From Candidatus Gastranaerophilales bacterium (GTDB lineage Bacteria; Cyanobacteriota; Vampirovibrionia; Gastranaerophilales; Gastranaerophilaceae), in the NCBI GenBank assembly GCA_944325665.1, contig CALVAY010000001.1:62001-126000 (forward strand): a DNA stretch of 64,000 nucleotides. The letters are read 5' to 3'. Positions 37,155 through 46,562 of this stretch are shown here, one piece after another. The translations under genes and the position numbers were made by a program. A model generated the notes under the pieces. It made no database searches, was not told the DNA's origin, and saw only the letters and a program-made list of their open reading frames with translations. Position 1 is the stretch's first letter. Every line of letters starts with the position of its first letter.

Positions 37155-38090
37155 TATTTCTTTTGAGTAGAATATCATAATCAATGCAGCGAAAATTAAG
37201 GCCGGACCAAAAGGCATATAGAAGAAGTTTTGCTCAACGGTGTTATTTTTGATGCCTTTAAATATTGTAATTAAGCACCAAAGAAGTGCAATCAGTATAA
37301 AGGGCAGAATGTAAAAATATAAACTGTCAAAATTGTCCAAGATTTTTATCGCTATAAGGCAAAATATAGTTGTAATCAGTGCAAATGCGCTTTTGTAGCG
37401 CTTTTGTTTGAAATGTTTGTAAATAAGCATAGGAAGTGCTGCTACTGCTTGCAATAAAATGCTTAAAAATATTACAAAAACAAGTGTTTTTGCTCCAAAA
37501 AATGCCCCTAAGCCCATTGCAATAAGCGTATCGCCCTCGCCAAAGGCCCTTGTTTTAACCGTTAGAGTTCCTATGTGCGCTAAAATTTCAAAAATCAAAT
37601 AACCCAGTGCAATGCCTAAAACGCTCTCTATAATTGAAATTGAATTATAATTAAAAATATTATAAATTACACCAAGTGCGATTAAAATATATGTATGCAG
37701 GTCAATTATAACCTGCTCTTTAAAGTCTGTTATGCAAATTAGGATAAAAATTGATGAAATTAAGCACAATAGAAGAGTTTTTAGGCTTAGTGAAAAATTA
37801 AGATAGAAAATAACGTATAAAATTGCGTTTGAAAGCTCTACAAGAGGGTATTGCAGGGATATTTTTTCCTTGCAAAACTGGCATTTCCCGCCAAGAAAAA
37901 TATAAGCTAAAACAGGAATGTTTGTGTACCAATTTAATTGTTTTTGGCACTTGGGGCACTTAGAAGGGGGATAAACAATACTTTCGCCGCTTAAGCCTCT
38001 AAGTGCTACGACATTTAAAAAACTTCCTATAACAAGCCCGATTACTCCGATAAAAATTGCCAAAGTAAGGGTAAGAGAATCAACGTTCAT
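37137..38090 (-). CDS. pilD: Prepilin peptidase (A24 family)
   Basis: A 317-residue membrane protein. The N-terminal Zn-type region CPKCQKQLNWYTNIPV..CQFCKEKIS is followed by several membrane helices. The two catalytic Asp are in ITDFKEQVI and FGEGDTLIAMGLGA. It cleaves and methylates prepilins such as the protein at 26117-26686. Its start overlaps the end of the sigma-factor gene by 11 bp, so the two are co-expressed. Confidence 0.93.
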   Translation of the reverse strand: MNVDSLTLTLAIFIGVIGLVIGSFLNVVALRGLSGESIVYPPSKCPKCQKQLNWYTNIPVLAYIFLGGKCQFCKEKISLQYPLVELSNAILYVIFYLNFSLSLKTLLLCLISSIFILICITDFKEQVIIDLHTYILIALGVIYNIFNYNSISIIESVLGIALGYLIFEILAHIGTLTVKTRAFGEGDTLIAMGLGAFFGAKTLVFVIFLSILLQAVAALPMLIYKHFKQKRYKSAFALITTIFCLIAIKILDNFDSLYFYILPFILIALLWCLITIFKGIKNNTVEQNFFYMPFGPALIFAALIMIFYSKEILGFFV

Positions 38091-38898
38091 ATTTTGACAT
38101 GCCTCGTCTTGTTATGAGGTTGAATAGCTTATCCAAGGCTTTTTTAAGTTTTCTTGATACCTGCATTTGGGACATATCAAGCCTTTGAGAGATTTCTCTT
38201 TGATTTAGTCCTTCAAAATAGTTTAAAATAATAAGCTGTTGCTCATCACTGTCCAGCTTTTTAATAGCTTCATTTAAAATTAATCTGTTTTCAAAGTCGG
38301 CAATGATATTTTTTTGACTTTCATCAACCAACCTGTCTCCGATTGTGGCACTTGTGTTTTCTTCGTTTCCGATAATCTGATCAATTGAAATTGCCGTTGT
38401 TCTTCTATCCAGCTCGTAAACCTCTTCAATTTTCTTTTCGCCAATTTGAAGAGCTTGGGCTAATTCTTTATCGGAAGGAGTTACGCCTAGTTTTTCGGTT
38501 AATTCCATTGTGATTTTATGTACACGATAAGAAAGCTCCTTAATTTCCCTTGGTGCTCTTATAATCGTGCTTTTATCCCTTAAGTAGTGTCTTATTTCAC
38601 CTGTTATAAGGTAGGTGGCATAAGTTTTAAAGTTTGAACTTATCTCGGGTTTAAAAAGGTCAATCGCTTTAATTAAGCCCAAAGCACCTACTTGAGTAAT
38701 ATCTTCAATAGGGTCGGTAGAACGTCTTGCAAGAGACCTTGCAACCCTTTTAACAAGGGGCATATAGGCAAGAGTTATCAGTTCTCTTAAGTGCCTTTTT
38801 GTGGCTTCATCTTCAGTTGCTTTATATTCATCAAGCCACTCACTTGCCCTGTTTTCGGGATCTATGACATCATTTGTGTTTGGAATTTCCTGAGCCAT
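38080..38898 (-). CDS. Group 3/SigF-SigB-type RNA polymerase sigma factor
   Basis: A 272-residue sigma-70-family protein with regions 2, 3 and 4. Region 2 reads DITQVGALGLIKAIDLF..FKTYATYLITGEIRHYLRDKS; region 4 reads QQLIILNYFEGLNQREISQRLDMSQMQVSRKLKKAL. The GEIRHYLRD core groups it with SigB/SigF rather than the housekeeping sigma. In cyanobacteria SigF controls pilus and motility genes; here it is co-transcribed with pilD, which fits. It might also serve the flagellar genes. No Shine-Dalgarno precedes ATG; a strong promoter lies directly upstream. Confidence 0.88.
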   Translation of the reverse strand: MAQEIPNTNDVIDPENRASEWLDEYKATEDEATKRHLRELITLAYMPLVKRVARSLARRSTDPIEDITQVGALGLIKAIDLFKPEISSNFKTYATYLITGEIRHYLRDKSTIIRAPREIKELSYRVHKITMELTEKLGVTPSDKELAQALQIGEKKIEEVYELDRRTTAISIDQIIGNEENTSATIGDRLVDESQKNIIADFENRLILNEAIKKLDSDEQQLIILNYFEGLNQREISQRLDMSQMQVSRKLKKALDKLFNLITRRGMSKYER

Positions 38899-38904
38899 AA
38901 AACG

Positions 38905-38934
38905 ATTATACCATTTGTTTTACATTTATGACAA
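38905..38934 (-). promoter_or_regulatory. Promoter of the sigma-factor gene, leaderless arrangement
   Basis: On the minus strand TTGTCA (38934-38929), 18-bp spacer, TGG before TATAAT (38910-38905), then CGTTTT and ATG. This is a near-consensus promoter whose start site would fall on the A of ATG. It fills the 38-bp gap after metG. Confidence 0.65.
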
Positions 38935-38936
38935 CA

Positions 38937-40490
38937 TTATTTTTTAACTGCAAACTCTGAATCCATTCTTAAAAATACGGGTTGAATTTCAGATTTTTCA
39001 ATTAATTTGCCTTCTTTTATCATTTTTGCACTAAGCTCATCTAAGTTCATATTTATGTCGATTTTAAGCTGTTGAGCCATTTTTTGAGCAATGTTAGGGC
39101 AATAAGGATAAATTAATACCGCAACTTTTGTCATTAAATCTAAAATTGAATATAAAACTTTGCCGCACTCGTCCATTTTGCCTTCTTTAGCCAAAGTCCA
39201 AGGTGCATTGTCGTTTACGTACTTGTTTGCCATATCTACAAGCGAAATAATTTCAGCAGCCGCTTCTGAGAGTTCAACTTTGTCAAAATGCTCTTTGACC
39301 TTTGAAATTGTTTCAATAGAAGCTTTTGTAAGTTCGCCTTCGCAAATATGTTGAGCCAAAATATTGCCGTCAAAATATTTTGTCAGCATATTTAAAGTTC
39401 TGTTTAGCAAATTACCCATATTATTTGCCAAATCCGCGTTAACGCGTTCTTTAAAGTCCTCATCAGAGTAGTTGCCGTCTTTTCCGCCTTGAGCCGATGT
39501 GCACATAAAATAGCGAAAAGCGTCCGGCTCTTTTAATTCAAAGGCGTCCATTACGGTTTTTGGCGAAATAACATTACCTGTTGATTTTGACATTTTATTT
39601 TTGTCTATTGTAATCCAGCCGTGGGCATAAATTGTTTTAGGCAACTCAACGCCAAGAGCCATAAGGATTGCAATCCAATATATCGAGTGAAATTTTAAAA
39701 TATCTTTTCCGATAATTTGAAAATTAGCAGGCCAGAAAGTTTTGAATTTTTCATCGCTTTCGTCGTTTGGATTGTATCCGAGAGCCGTAATATAGTTGCT
39801 AAGTGCGTCTATCCAAACGTAAATTACCTGTGTCGGATCGGATTTAACTTCAATACCCCAGTTTACGTTGGTTTTTGCACGTGAAACAGAAATATCTTCT
39901 ATGTTTTCAAGTTGGTTTAAAACCTCGTTTGCTCTGAATGAAGGCATAATAAAATCGGGGTTTTCTTTGATATGCTTGATTATTGCATCTTTGTATTTTG
40001 TTAATTTGAAGAAATAATTTTCTTCACTTACAAGTTCGGGTTTTTTGCCGTGTATCGGGCAGCAACCGTTTTCATCCAAGTCTTTTTCACTTAAGAAGCA
40101 TTCGCAGCCGCTACAATACAACCCTTCGTATTTATGTTTATAAATATCTCCTTTTTCGAGCAGTTTTTCAAATATTTCCTGAACGATTTTTTTGTGGTCT
40201 TCATCTGTTGTTCTGATGAATTTGTCGTAATTAATATCAAGAAGTTCCCAGCATTGTTTAAACTGGTCAGCATTTTTATCGCAAAGTTCTTTTGGGGCAA
40301 TATTAAGCGATGCTGCTGTTTTTTGGATTTTTATACCGTGTTCGTCAACACCTGTTAAAAAGAAAGTTTTTTCAACTCTTTGTTTAAAGTGTCTGAAAAG
40401 TACGTCCGTTAATATTTTTTCGTAAGCATGACCTATGTGCGGTGCACCGTTTACATAGTCAATTGCTGTTGTTACCATAAATTTATTCAT
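38937..40490 (-). CDS. metG: Methionyl-tRNA synthetase
   Basis: A 517-residue class I synthetase: N-terminal ATAIDYVNGAPHIGHAYEK (HIGH-type motif PHIGH) and KMSKSTGN. A zinc-knuckle insert reads YCSGCECFLSEKDLDENGCC. The C-terminal tRNA-binding dimer domain seen in E. coli MetG is missing, as in many shorter bacterial forms. The start follows AAAGGA. Confidence 0.97.
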   Translation of the reverse strand: MNKFMVTTAIDYVNGAPHIGHAYEKILTDVLFRHFKQRVEKTFFLTGVDEHGIKIQKTAASLNIAPKELCDKNADQFKQCWELLDINYDKFIRTTDEDHKKIVQEIFEKLLEKGDIYKHKYEGLYCSGCECFLSEKDLDENGCCPIHGKKPELVSEENYFFKLTKYKDAIIKHIKENPDFIMPSFRANEVLNQLENIEDISVSRAKTNVNWGIEVKSDPTQVIYVWIDALSNYITALGYNPNDESDEKFKTFWPANFQIIGKDILKFHSIYWIAILMALGVELPKTIYAHGWITIDKNKMSKSTGNVISPKTVMDAFELKEPDAFRYFMCTSAQGGKDGNYSDEDFKERVNADLANNMGNLLNRTLNMLTKYFDGNILAQHICEGELTKASIETISKVKEHFDKVELSEAAAEIISLVDMANKYVNDNAPWTLAKEGKMDECGKVLYSILDLMTKVAVLIYPYCPNIAQKMAQQLKIDINMNLDELSAKMIKEGKLIEKSEIQPVFLRMDSEFAVKK

Positions 40491-40532
40491 TTTTTTGTCC
40501 TTTTTTCTTTCAGAAAAATTATATAACGAAGA

Positions 40533-41837
40533 TTAAATGTCGTAAATAAGCTGAGGTTCGACAACAGGATTTTCGCTGATTTTAATTGCCTCTAAGGCAG
40601 AGTTCACCGCCTCTTTAAGCTTTTCTTCTTTAACATCGTTATAATAAAGCTCAATAATTACATCACCCTTGTTAACTTTAGATGCAATCTTGTGTTTTAG
40701 AATACAGCCTGCCAAATAGTCGATTTTATCTGTTTTTTTATCCCTTCCTGCACCTAATAATTTGCAGGCACGAGCGATTTTTAGGGCATCAAGCTCTTTT
40801 ATATAACCGTCCTTTTGTGCTTTAATTTCATAAACATTTTTGGCGCGTCCAAATAAGCTGTAATCATTTATCACATCTTTATTTCCACCTTGATACGAAA
40901 TGATTTTTTCAAACATTTCAAGAGCTTTGCCGTTTTTTATAACCTCTTTTATTTTTTCTTCCGCTTCTTCTTTTGTCTTGCAAAAATCGCCCGAGATTAG
41001 AGTCTTTGCAACAATTTCCAAAATGACTTCCCATAAGTCTTTTTGGTAGTTTCCTTTTAAAAACTCTATACTTTCAATTATTTCAAGGCTATTTCCGATA
41101 TGTGTCCCTAAAGGCTGCTCCATTGAGCTTATTATGGCTGATATTTTTCTGTTTAATAATGCACCGGTTTTTATCATAAGCTCTGCAAGTTTTTTTGCAT
41201 CCTCTTTTGTTTTAATAAAAGCGCCCGAGCCGTATTTAACGTCAAGAACAATTGAGTTTGCACCGCTTGCAATTTTTTTGGACACAACTGAAGCACAAAT
41301 TAAAGCCATATTATCAACCGTTGCCGTTACGTCTCTAAGCGAATATATTTTGCCGTCGGCAGGGGTTAAATTCGGACTTTGAGAGGATATTGCGGCATTA
41401 ATTTCCTTAATTTGTTTTAAGAATTCATCTTTTGACATTTCGCATCTGAAATTTGGAATTGATTCCAATTTATCAACAGTTCCGCCGGTGTAGCCTAAAC
41501 CTCTGCCTGATAATTTTGCGCAAGTTACCCCAAGGCTTGCTAAAATCGGGATTAGGGCGATTGTTACTTTATCTCCTACGCCGCCCGTTGAGTGTTTATC
41601 TGCAACAAAATTGCTGATGTGTGAAAAATCTAATACTTCGCCTGATTTTACAAAAGCCTCAGTCATCCAAGCGGTTTCTTCCTCGTCTAAGTTTGAAAAG
41701 CAAACTGCCATAAGCCATGCGGACATTTGATAGTCTTCTATTTCGCCTTTTGTGTAACCGTCAACAAGAAAAAATATTTCTTCTTTTGTGTGTTTTTTGC
41801 CTTCTTTTTTCTTTTGTATTAAATCAACCGCTCTCAT
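40533..41837 (-). CDS. pdp: Pyrimidine-nucleoside/thymidine phosphorylase
   Basis: A 434-residue nucleoside phosphorylase of the DeoA/Pdp family: DKHSTGGVGDKVTIALIPIL (phosphate-binding), KLSGRGLGYTGGTVDKLESI and LDVKYGSGAF. It cleaves pyrimidine nucleosides with phosphate, feeding salvage. Distinguishing thymidine-specific DeoA from broad Pdp needs alignment. Third gene of the transporter-rlmH-pdp operon, 9 nt after rlmH. Confidence 0.92.
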   Translation of the reverse strand: MRAVDLIQKKKEGKKHTKEEIFFLVDGYTKGEIEDYQMSAWLMAVCFSNLDEEETAWMTEAFVKSGEVLDFSHISNFVADKHSTGGVGDKVTIALIPILASLGVTCAKLSGRGLGYTGGTVDKLESIPNFRCEMSKDEFLKQIKEINAAISSQSPNLTPADGKIYSLRDVTATVDNMALICASVVSKKIASGANSIVLDVKYGSGAFIKTKEDAKKLAELMIKTGALLNRKISAIISSMEQPLGTHIGNSLEIIESIEFLKGNYQKDLWEVILEIVAKTLISGDFCKTKEEAEEKIKEVIKNGKALEMFEKIISYQGGNKDVINDYSLFGRAKNVYEIKAQKDGYIKELDALKIARACKLLGAGRDKKTDKIDYLAGCILKHKIASKVNKGDVIIELYYNDVKEEKLKEAVNSALEAIKISENPVVEPQLIYDI

Positions 41838-41846
41838 TAGTTTCTC

Positions 41847-42260
41847 CTATTTATGATATGGTTCGTTGTTTAAAATTCTGTATGATCTATATATTTGCTC
41901 GATTAAAATTAAAACAGCCTCTTGATGCAAAAAGGTTAATTTTGACATCGAAAATTTAAAATCTGACATATTTCTTACTTTTTCATCAAGCCCTTGCGCC
42001 CCGCCTATAAGGAATAAAATTTCATTTTCGCCATTGTTTTCTATCTGTCTTAGCTTTTGGGCAAATTCAACGCTTGAGAGGGCTTTTCCTTCTATTTCAA
42101 GTGTTATTATGTAAGATTTTGTCCTGTTTTTTAAAAATTCAAATATATTATTTACTTCAAGAACCTCGACTTTATTAAGGAGTCTTTTTTTAAATTCATC
42201 TACTCCTAACTTAAAGTAAGGTTCTTTGATTTTTCCTTCTAAAACTATTTTTATATTCAT
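41847..42260 (-). CDS. rlmH: 23S rRNA (pseudouridine1915-N3)-methyltransferase RlmH
   Basis: A 137-residue SPOUT methyltransferase: ILFLIGGAQGLDEKV (SAM site) and FLHQEAVLILIEQIYRSYRIL with terminal NNEPYHK. It methylates helix 69 of 23S rRNA. The ATG overlaps the transporter stop (TAATG). Confidence 0.96.
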   Translation of the reverse strand: MNIKIVLEGKIKEPYFKLGVDEFKKRLLNKVEVLEVNNIFEFLKNRTKSYIITLEIEGKALSSVEFAQKLRQIENNGENEILFLIGGAQGLDEKVRNMSDFKFSMSKLTFLHQEAVLILIEQIYRSYRILNNEPYHK

Positions 42261-43582
42261 TAAACTATGTCTTTGTAGCCGTCAGTGCTGTTTAGCAGGT
42301 CATAATTGATTTCGTTTTCATTATCGGCAATAATTGCAGCTACAACTGCGTCGGACGCAACGTTAAGAGTTGTCCTCATCATATCCGCAAGTCTTTCAAG
42401 CGCAAACAGGAATGAGAAACCTACAACAAGCTGCTCCGGTGTTAAGCCAATTCCGTTTAGAACAAGCGCGATTGTAATTAACCCTGCCCCAGGAATACCT
42501 GCTGAGGTTGATGAAGCAATCATGGCTAAGACTGCAATTTGTACAATAAGTGCTAAACTTAGCTCTATACCGTAGGTTTGAGCCAAGAAAATTACTGCAA
42601 CAGTTTGTACGAGTGCTGTTCCGTCCATATTTAATGTTGCACCCAAGGGAAGAACAAAAGAGCATATTTTATTTGAGATACCTCTTTTTTCGCAGCAAGT
42701 AATGGTTAACGGTAATGTAGCCGAGCTTGATGCCGTACCAAAGGCAACCATAATAGCCTCTGTAATTGCTGTGTATAATTTTCCGACCGGAACTTTTGAA
42801 AATATTTTCATTAAAAGCGGATAAGTTACAAAGAATTGAATTGCAAGACCCAAGGTAATTACAAGGAAATACTTCCATACCCCGTTAAACATTTCTATAC
42901 CGAAACTTCCGACAGAGCTTGCAGTTAAGGCAAAAATACCGGGGGCTGCAAGATACATAATCCAATCAGTTACCTTCATTGTTGCTGCAAAAATGCTTTC
43001 AAAGAAGGAAACAACAGGTCTGTTTATTTCTCCGACTTTTGCTAAAGCTATTGCAAAAGTAAGAACAAAGATAATGATAGGTATCATTTGACCTTGTCCG
43101 AGTGAGTTAAACGGATTTTTCGGAATCATATCAAGGAACATTCCCGCCATATTAGCTTTTTGCTCGGCTATTGCACTTGCAACAAAGCCTTGAAGTTGTT
43201 GAGCAACATCAGGGTTAATAAAGCTTTGTGCACCAAGACCGGGTTTAAATATTAACGCCAAAACAGCACCGATTGTAACGGCAACGGTTGTAATGATTAA
43301 ATAATAGAAAATCATTTTCTTGCCGAACTTTGCAAGCTGTTTATTGTCGCCAATGTTTGAAACGCCGATTACGATAGCGCTTATTACAAGCGGAATTACA
43401 ACCATCTGAATAATATTAATAAAGCCTTGTCCTATGAAATTTAAAACCTTATTAATTAAAGGATAGCTGTCGGAGGGGAATAATATGCCCACGATTATAC
43501 CTGCTATAAGACCGAAAAATATATGCCAGTTTCTCTTTATGCCTAATAAAATGGCAATTAATATCTGCATATGTATTCCCAT
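42260..43582 (-). CDS. Dicarboxylate/amino acid:cation symporter
   Basis: A 440-residue membrane protein of the DAACS family (GltP/DctA/SstT). It has about eight membrane helices, with the re-entrant-loop signature FGTASSSATLPLTI and the substrate motif LGATLNMDGTAL; SSTSAGIPGAG forms the second loop. Substrates are acidic or neutral amino acids or dicarboxylates; which one cannot be told from sequence alone. The start has AAGGA 9 nt upstream. Confidence 0.93.
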   Translation of the reverse strand: MGIHMQILIAILLGIKRNWHIFFGLIAGIIVGILFPSDSYPLINKVLNFIGQGFINIIQMVVIPLVISAIVIGVSNIGDNKQLAKFGKKMIFYYLIITTVAVTIGAVLALIFKPGLGAQSFINPDVAQQLQGFVASAIAEQKANMAGMFLDMIPKNPFNSLGQGQMIPIIIFVLTFAIALAKVGEINRPVVSFFESIFAATMKVTDWIMYLAAPGIFALTASSVGSFGIEMFNGVWKYFLVITLGLAIQFFVTYPLLMKIFSKVPVGKLYTAITEAIMVAFGTASSSATLPLTITCCEKRGISNKICSFVLPLGATLNMDGTALVQTVAVIFLAQTYGIELSLALIVQIAVLAMIASSTSAGIPGAGLITIALVLNGIGLTPEQLVVGFSFLFALERLADMMRTTLNVASDAVVAAIIADNENEINYDLLNSTDGYKDIV

Positions 43583-43710
43583 AATTTTAATTCCTTATTC
43601 CTTTTTAATCTCACTTTTTTTAATATTACAACTATTTTTGAACTCTGACAATACATGTAATATTCGCAAAATACCCTAAAAGCCTTATTTATAGCTTTTT
43701 TAAAAAAATT

Positions 43711-43726
43711 TCATACATACGTATGA
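43711..43726. repeat. Short inverted repeat before the TPR-GGDEF operon
   Basis: TCATAC-ATAC-GTATGA (43711-43726) in the 223-bp divergent intergenic region. Operator-like by shape only. Confidence 0.3.
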
Positions 43727-43805
43727 TTTTTGAATTTTTTAGATAAAGCACAATCATGCTAACCCGTTAAAAATACTAATTGTACAAATTTTTTAAAGGA
43801 CTTTT

Positions 43806-45464
43806 ATGTTCAAGCAAAAAACTCACGGCACAATTTCGCCTAAATTCGAAACCGAAACAAATAATTCAATGCTTTTAGCTCAAAAGGCTCACCAGCGTTA
43901 TCTTTTGCACTCATCAACAGAAGATTTAACTCAGGCAATTAATTATTATATAGAGGCACTTAAAGCTAATCCAAATGCATCAAACGCCTATTTTAGACTT
44001 GCAAGCCTATTGCATAACAATGGTCAAATAGGTATCGAATCGGCAATTGAGCAGTGTAAACGTGCAGTTGAGCTTGACCCTAAAAACCCTAATGCGCATA
44101 TGTATTTAGGTTATTTTCTGTCTTTAAATGCCCAATATGATGAGGCAGCAGAACATTTTAAACAGGCAATTAAACTTAAGCCTTTAAAATCTTCAAGAAC
44201 AAGACTTGTTATGGCGCTTACTTTGCTTGAGAAAATGAAAACCAAAAAGAAAACATTGGCTGATTTTTCTTCGGCACTATATTATATTTTCTCAGGTTCC
44301 GTTTTGTTTATGTTTGACAGTGCGGGCGTTAAAATGTTTCTTAAAAATTTGGCTGATGATATTAGCTTTATTAAATACAGAACCTTTGGCGAAATATTAG
44401 AGAAAACAAATAACGATAAAGAAGCTTATAATTTATACTCTAATGCATTGGATAGAACAGGCAACAAGGCTGTCTTTTATGAAAAAATGGCAAACATTGC
44501 CAAAAAGAAAAAACGCTACGATGTTGCGCTTCAGTGTTATCAAAATGCAGTTGAACTTTCTTGCGAAAGTCCTATGAGTATTGTTAGCGCGATTGAATTT
44601 ATCGAAGAATATTATCCTGAAAAAGTGGATGATTTAATAGACTTATATACAATTTTAACTGCAAGAGCACCTGAACTATCAAGATGCTACTATGAACTTG
44701 GACATCTGTATCTTAAAAAAGAAGATAAAATCAGTGCCGTTAACGCATTTAGTTTGGCGTTGAAAAATGAGCCTGAAAATCCGTTTTATCTTAATTCTCT
44801 TGCGTTTGCATATGTTCAATTGGAACAGTATGACGGAGCTATTGAGCTTTATCAAAAAGCGCTAAACCTAAATCCTGATAACGAGTGGTCAAGCGTTGTA
44901 GCGCAAGCATTGGCTGCGATATATCACCAAGTGAAGGGAAATTCTGACGCCGCTCTTTCAATGCTTCAGAATGCACTTCTTTTGACAAAAGAAAAAGCAC
45001 CTATTTATCAAGCTATTGCTGATGTTTACTATGATATCGAAGATTTAGATCGTGCTATTGAATATTATAATCATTCGCTTGATGAAAATTGCGACAACCC
45101 AAAAGCTTATTCTCGTCTTGCAATGGCTTATTGGGAAAAAGACTATATCGAAAAGGCTATAATATATTATTCAAAAGCAATTGACTTAGACCCTGAATAT
45201 GATATTGCATACAACAATTTGGGTGTAATTTTCTTAGATGGTTTAGGTGATGCAAATCGTGCGTTAGCATATTTTGAAAATGCGGTAGATATTAATCCTA
45301 ATTATGTTTTAGCACATTTTAATATCGGTCGTGCGTATGAAATTTTGGGTCAAAAGATAGACGCTGCGAAGAAATATCAAATAGCGTTGAATATCAATAA
45401 AATTAACCCCGAAGTTGATTCGCAAATGATTGAAGATATGCTCTATAAGCTTTTTGAAGCCTAA
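43806..45464 (+). CDS. Large TPR-repeat protein
   Basis: A 552-residue soluble protein built of many TPR units, e.g. NASNAYFRLASLLHNNGQ, NPNAHMYLGYFLSLNAQYDE, CYYELGHLYLKKEDKISA and IAYNNLGVIFLDGLGD. No signal peptide. TPR arrays form binding scaffolds. The start follows AAAGGA. First gene of an operon with a second TPR gene and a diguanylate cyclase. Confidence 0.82.
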   Translation: MFKQKTHGTISPKFETETNNSMLLAQKAHQRYLLHSSTEDLTQAINYYIEALKANPNASNAYFRLASLLHNNGQIGIESAIEQCKRAVELDPKNPNAHMYLGYFLSLNAQYDEAAEHFKQAIKLKPLKSSRTRLVMALTLLEKMKTKKKTLADFSSALYYIFSGSVLFMFDSAGVKMFLKNLADDISFIKYRTFGEILEKTNNDKEAYNLYSNALDRTGNKAVFYEKMANIAKKKKRYDVALQCYQNAVELSCESPMSIVSAIEFIEEYYPEKVDDLIDLYTILTARAPELSRCYYELGHLYLKKEDKISAVNAFSLALKNEPENPFYLNSLAFAYVQLEQYDGAIELYQKALNLNPDNEWSSVVAQALAAIYHQVKGNSDAALSMLQNALLLTKEKAPIYQAIADVYYDIEDLDRAIEYYNHSLDENCDNPKAYSRLAMAYWEKDYIEKAIIYYSKAIDLDPEYDIAYNNLGVIFLDGLGDANRALAYFENAVDINPNYVLAHFNIGRAYEILGQKIDAAKKYQIALNINKINPEVDSQMIEDMLYKLFEA

Positions 45465-45480
45465 TTAAAGACAAAATAAA

Positions 45481-46554
45481 ATGTATAGAATTTTACAATT
45501 TTTTAAAAATACAACCGTAAGGTTAATAAGTTTGGCTCTGCTTTTGCTCTTTTTGCTAAGCATATTTTTGTTTTTTGATGCTTATGTAAGACAAGCAAAA
45601 AAAGGAGTCAGTTTTTGGTGGGTTTATCGCGGCGACAAATATTATAAGCAAAATAAACCTCAAAAAGCCATTGAGGCTTACCAAAAAGCCCTTAAATATC
45701 ACCCTAATCACTATCGTGCAAGGTATAATCTTGCAAATATTTATGTCGTTTATGAAGATTTTTACGGTGCTTTGGATGAATACTCAAATGCTCTTGAAAT
45801 TAAACCAGACTTTACGGTTGCAAGAATAGACTACGCCCTTGTGCTCTCCGGTGCAACTTTTAATCACGATAGAGCAATCGAAGAGTATAAAAAAGCGATT
45901 GAAATCAAGCCAAAGTGGGTCTATATTCCGTTTTTTATAAACAACAGAAAAACTTTTAAATACAATAAGGCAATTGCATATTATAATATGGGGCTTGCAT
46001 GGCGAGCTAAGTCAATGCTTGTCGGTGAAAATAAATTTTGTGCAAGAGAATACCTCAACAATGCTGTTGAAGCCTACAAAAACGCCCTTAAAAGCGTAAA
46101 AAGTTATGAAATATATTATAACTTAGCACTTGCAAACCAACTTCTAAGAAATAATGAAGAGGCGGGACTTAACTACTGTAAGGCGATAGAGCTTGCGCCG
46201 CTTAATTATGAAGCACATTATAATCTTGCAATTTTGTTGAGGGATATGAAATTATACAGAGATTCGCTGGAAGAGTTTAAAAAAGCGGGTTTGATACTTG
46301 ATATTGACGGCGATAGCGTTAAAACACGCTATATTTATGATGTCTTATCAGATGTTACTCAAAAAATGGTACAACAGGGTGATTATAATTATTTAGTTGA
46401 GCACATTGATGACAATTCTCACAAAGACGGGTATAATCAAGCTGAGCTTACTTATGTGGGCGGCAAGCTCGTCGTTAGTGATGAGTTTGATAAAGCAGTA
46501 TTAAAAAACTTTAGAACCTGCTCTGCAAAAGTGCATTTTGAAAATCTTGATTAG
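45481..46554 (+). CDS. Membrane-anchored TPR protein
   Basis: A 357-residue protein with one N-terminal membrane helix (LISLALLLLFLLSIFLFF, about residues 15-33) and a TPR domain (GDKYYKQNKPQKAIEAYQKA, RARYNLANIYVVYEDFYGAL). The TPR part is probably exposed on one face of the inner membrane. It lies 16 nt after the large TPR gene and 8 nt before the GGDEF gene. A signalling or assembly scaffold is inferred from context. Confidence 0.75.
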   Translation: MYRILQFFKNTTVRLISLALLLLFLLSIFLFFDAYVRQAKKGVSFWWVYRGDKYYKQNKPQKAIEAYQKALKYHPNHYRARYNLANIYVVYEDFYGALDEYSNALEIKPDFTVARIDYALVLSGATFNHDRAIEEYKKAIEIKPKWVYIPFFINNRKTFKYNKAIAYYNMGLAWRAKSMLVGENKFCAREYLNNAVEAYKNALKSVKSYEIYYNLALANQLLRNNEEAGLNYCKAIELAPLNYEAHYNLAILLRDMKLYRDSLEEFKKAGLILDIDGDSVKTRYIYDVLSDVTQKMVQQGDYNYLVEHIDDNSHKDGYNQAELTYVGGKLVVSDEFDKAVLKNFRTCSAKVHFENLD

Positions 46555-46562
46555 GAGTAAAA

